Shown here piece by piece: positions 30,921-32,388 of a stretch of 32,388 nucleotides of DNA (positions are counted from its first letter, which is position 1; each line of letters starts with the position of its first letter). Both the position numbers and the translations under genes were made by a program. Source of the DNA: CAYWMD01 sp964458575 (GTDB lineage: Bacteria; Verrucomicrobiota; Verrucomicrobiia; Limisphaerales; JADLHS01); the NCBI GenBank assembly GCA_964458575.1, contig CAYWMD010000071.1, positions 1 through 32,388 of the forward strand. Direction: 5' to 3'. A model generated the notes under the pieces. It worked only from the letters and a program-made list of their open reading frames with translations, searched no databases and was not told the DNA's origin.

Positions 30921-32264
30921 TCAAAGCTGCGCAAGCTCCGCCCGCTTCGCCCAGACCTTCTCGAATGCCTTCACGTACTGCTCGATCAATTCCGGCGCGT
31001 CCCCATACAGCACAGGCACGAAGATGTGGTTGGCGTTGACGTATTCGTTGCCGGGCATGGACGCGGGGATGGTCACTGGATGATGCCACCATTTCGGCTC
31101 CGCATAGATTTTCAGCGTGTGCTGCTGCGGATAATCCCAAAAGCTGGCGCGCACACCCTCGGCTTTCAGGGCTTTGATCAACTTGTCGCGTGAGAATCCG
31201 AGCTGCTTGAAGTCCATGAACAGCATATTGGCGTGATAATAGACGCGCTTCTGGTCGGGGCGACAGTGTGGCTCGGTGATGCCTGCCAGTTGTACCAAGC
31301 GATCGTTCAGCGCGCGGACGTTTTTGTTCACCGTTTCATTGATGGCGTCGAGCCGCTTGAGTTGTTGCCGGGCGATGGTCGCGGCCAGCGGATGCATGCG
31401 GTATTTCTGGCCGAAACCGGTGTCATGATAGGCGTGCACCGGGCTGTTTTCCGGGAACTTCGCCGGGGCTTCGTAATGGCCAAACGCCGACGCGCGCTCA
31501 TAGTATTCGCGCGTCTGGTACATGCCCATGCCGCCTTCGACCGACGGCATGACCTTGCTGGTTTGGTAGCTGTAAATGCCCATCGCGCCCCATGTGCCCA
31601 TCTTCTTCCCTTGCATGGATGCGCCGTGGGCGTGCGCGGCGTCTTCGAGCACGATCAATCCCTTTTCCCTGGCCCACTCGCTGATGCGATCCATCTCGCA
31701 GGGCAAGCCCCAGGAGTGCATCGCTTCCACGGCCCGCGTGCGCGGCGTCAACTTGCGTTTGGCGTCCTCCAGGCTGAACGTGGCGGTCTTCGGATCAATA
31801 TCAATGAACACCGGCACCAAGTTGGAAAACCGCATCGCCAGACAGGCGGAGAAAAACGTGTAGGACGGCACCATGACCTCGCTGCCCGGCGGCAGATCGA
31901 GCGCGAAATACATGCTGGTCAGCGCGCTCGAACCGTTCATGTGCGCCTTCACGAACGGCGACTTGGTATATTCCTGCCACTCCTTCTCGAACAACGGCAG
32001 TTCCTCGTAAAACTTGTTGTTGTCGAGCAGATCGCAAACCGCCTTCTTCTCCGGTTCGCCGTAGCGCGGCCAACGGGTCAGCGCGGTATGCTCCGCTTCC
32101 GGGAAGGTAACGGTCTTCGCGCCGCCGGACGCCGCGAGCGTTTCGGTCTTGGACGCGGCGAAAGCGTAATCGGCGGCGGCCAGTCCCGCCACGGCGACGC
32201 CGCTCGTTTTCAGGAAGGTTCTGCGTGTGTACTGTGATGAATCTTTGGTTTCGTGACTTTTCAT
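30921..32264 (-). CDS. Tat-exported DegT/DnrJ/EryC1/StrS-type PLP protein, second copy
   Basis: A 447-aa fold-type I PLP enzyme. Residues 1-37 hold a twin-arginine signal (T-R-R-T-F-L-K, hydrophobic core, ending AFA-A). The PLP pocket is intact: NGSSAL (110-115), D208 and H211 in LEDAAHAHGA, and Schiff-base K237 in SYQTSKVMPSVEGG. It differs much from the copy at 23131, so the two are old paralogues rather than a fresh duplication. The ATG has a GGGAGC ribosome binding site about 7 bases away. It is convergent with the operon ending at 30834. The 86 bases between them hold nothing recognisable. The substrate is unknown; glycan-linked keto sugars are one guess. Confidence 0.88.
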   Translation of the reverse strand: MKSHETKDSSQYTRRTFLKTSGVAVAGLAAADYAFAASKTETLAASGGAKTVTFPEAEHTALTRWPRYGEPEKKAVCDLLDNNKFYEELPLFEKEWQEYTKSPFVKAHMNGSSALTSMYFALDLPPGSEVMVPSYTFFSACLAMRFSNLVPVFIDIDPKTATFSLEDAKRKLTPRTRAVEAMHSWGLPCEMDRISEWAREKGLIVLEDAAHAHGASMQGKKMGTWGAMGIYSYQTSKVMPSVEGGMGMYQTREYYERASAFGHYEAPAKFPENSPVHAYHDTGFGQKYRMHPLAATIARQQLKRLDAINETVNKNVRALNDRLVQLAGITEPHCRPDQKRVYYHANMLFMDFKQLGFSRDKLIKALKAEGVRASFWDYPQQHTLKIYAEPKWWHHPVTIPASMPGNEYVNANHIFVPVLYGDAPELIEQYVKAFEKVWAKRAELAQL

Positions 32265-32353
32265 AACTTGCTCCCGGATTTTTGTGTTTCGTGATTTTAG
32301 AAAGTGTCTGTTGTGGTCATTTGAAAAATGCTGCCCGTTTGGTGTTCGCTGCG

Positions 32354-32388
32354 TTCTCCCTCACCCTAGCCCTCTCCCGCTGGGAGAG
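32354..32388 (+). repeat. REP-like hairpin repeat, copy 4 (cut by window edge)
   Basis: TTCTCCCTCACCC leader followed by CTCTCCC-GCT-GGGAGAG, running off the window end. It matches the units at 1854 and 19047 almost base for base. Confidence 0.8.

Overview
The window looks like chromosome from a free-living, GC-rich Gram-negative bacterium of the Verrucomicrobiota, probably the Pedosphaera/Limisphaerales group. This is inferred from gene content and style: an Mla-type lipid transport operon, many exported beta-propeller and BNR proteins, several Tat-exported enzymes, a PKD-type secreted protein, and abundant REP/REPIN-like hairpin repeats. No rRNA, tRNA, CRISPR array, transposase, integrase or phage gene was seen.

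Layout. 1-612 is the start of rpsA (minus strand, cut by the window edge). 911-4315 holds an exported esterase, a radical SAM protein with its SPASM-like cysteines in front of the core, a YbjQ-family protein and YebC. 4367-11328 is an envelope block: a 950-aa MMPL/RND exporter, then a four-gene operon of a repeat-rich exported protein followed by MlaE-, MlaF- and MlaD-family proteins. 11353-15022 (minus) has a second esterase and an 885-aa double U32 peptidase/RlhA-like protein whose coding sequence carries five in-frame repeat insertions. 15108-17426 holds an SDR and a BNR_4 protein. 17430-18410 is a visibly AT-richer stretch with three small membrane proteins. 18528-23060 mixes conserved hypotheticals, a VOC protein, a triple-repeat exported protein, a PKD-containing secreted protein and a site-2 protease.

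23131-30834 is the most distinctive part. A Tat-exported DegT-type PLP aminotransferase homologue is followed at 37 bp by five genes: a 606-aa beta-propeller, a BNR protein, an exported carbon-nitrogen hydrolase, an intact amidohydrolase and a metal-ligand-less amidohydrolase homologue. The first three junctions are 4-nt stop/start overlaps. The last carries either a GTGA overlap or a REPIN-containing 140-bp gap, depending on the start used. A second Tat-exported DegT homologue faces the block convergently (30921-32264). I read this as a candidate undescribed extracytoplasmic nitrogen/amine-processing locus; its substrate is unknown.

The other structural theme is repeats. There are three families of hairpin repeat (GTGGCTGC-type, GTAG-type and a CTCTCCC-GCT-GGGAGAG type), usually as inverted pairs, and four heptamer arrays. 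Stem changes between GTGGCTGC copies are compensatory even though the copies lie inside a coding gene.
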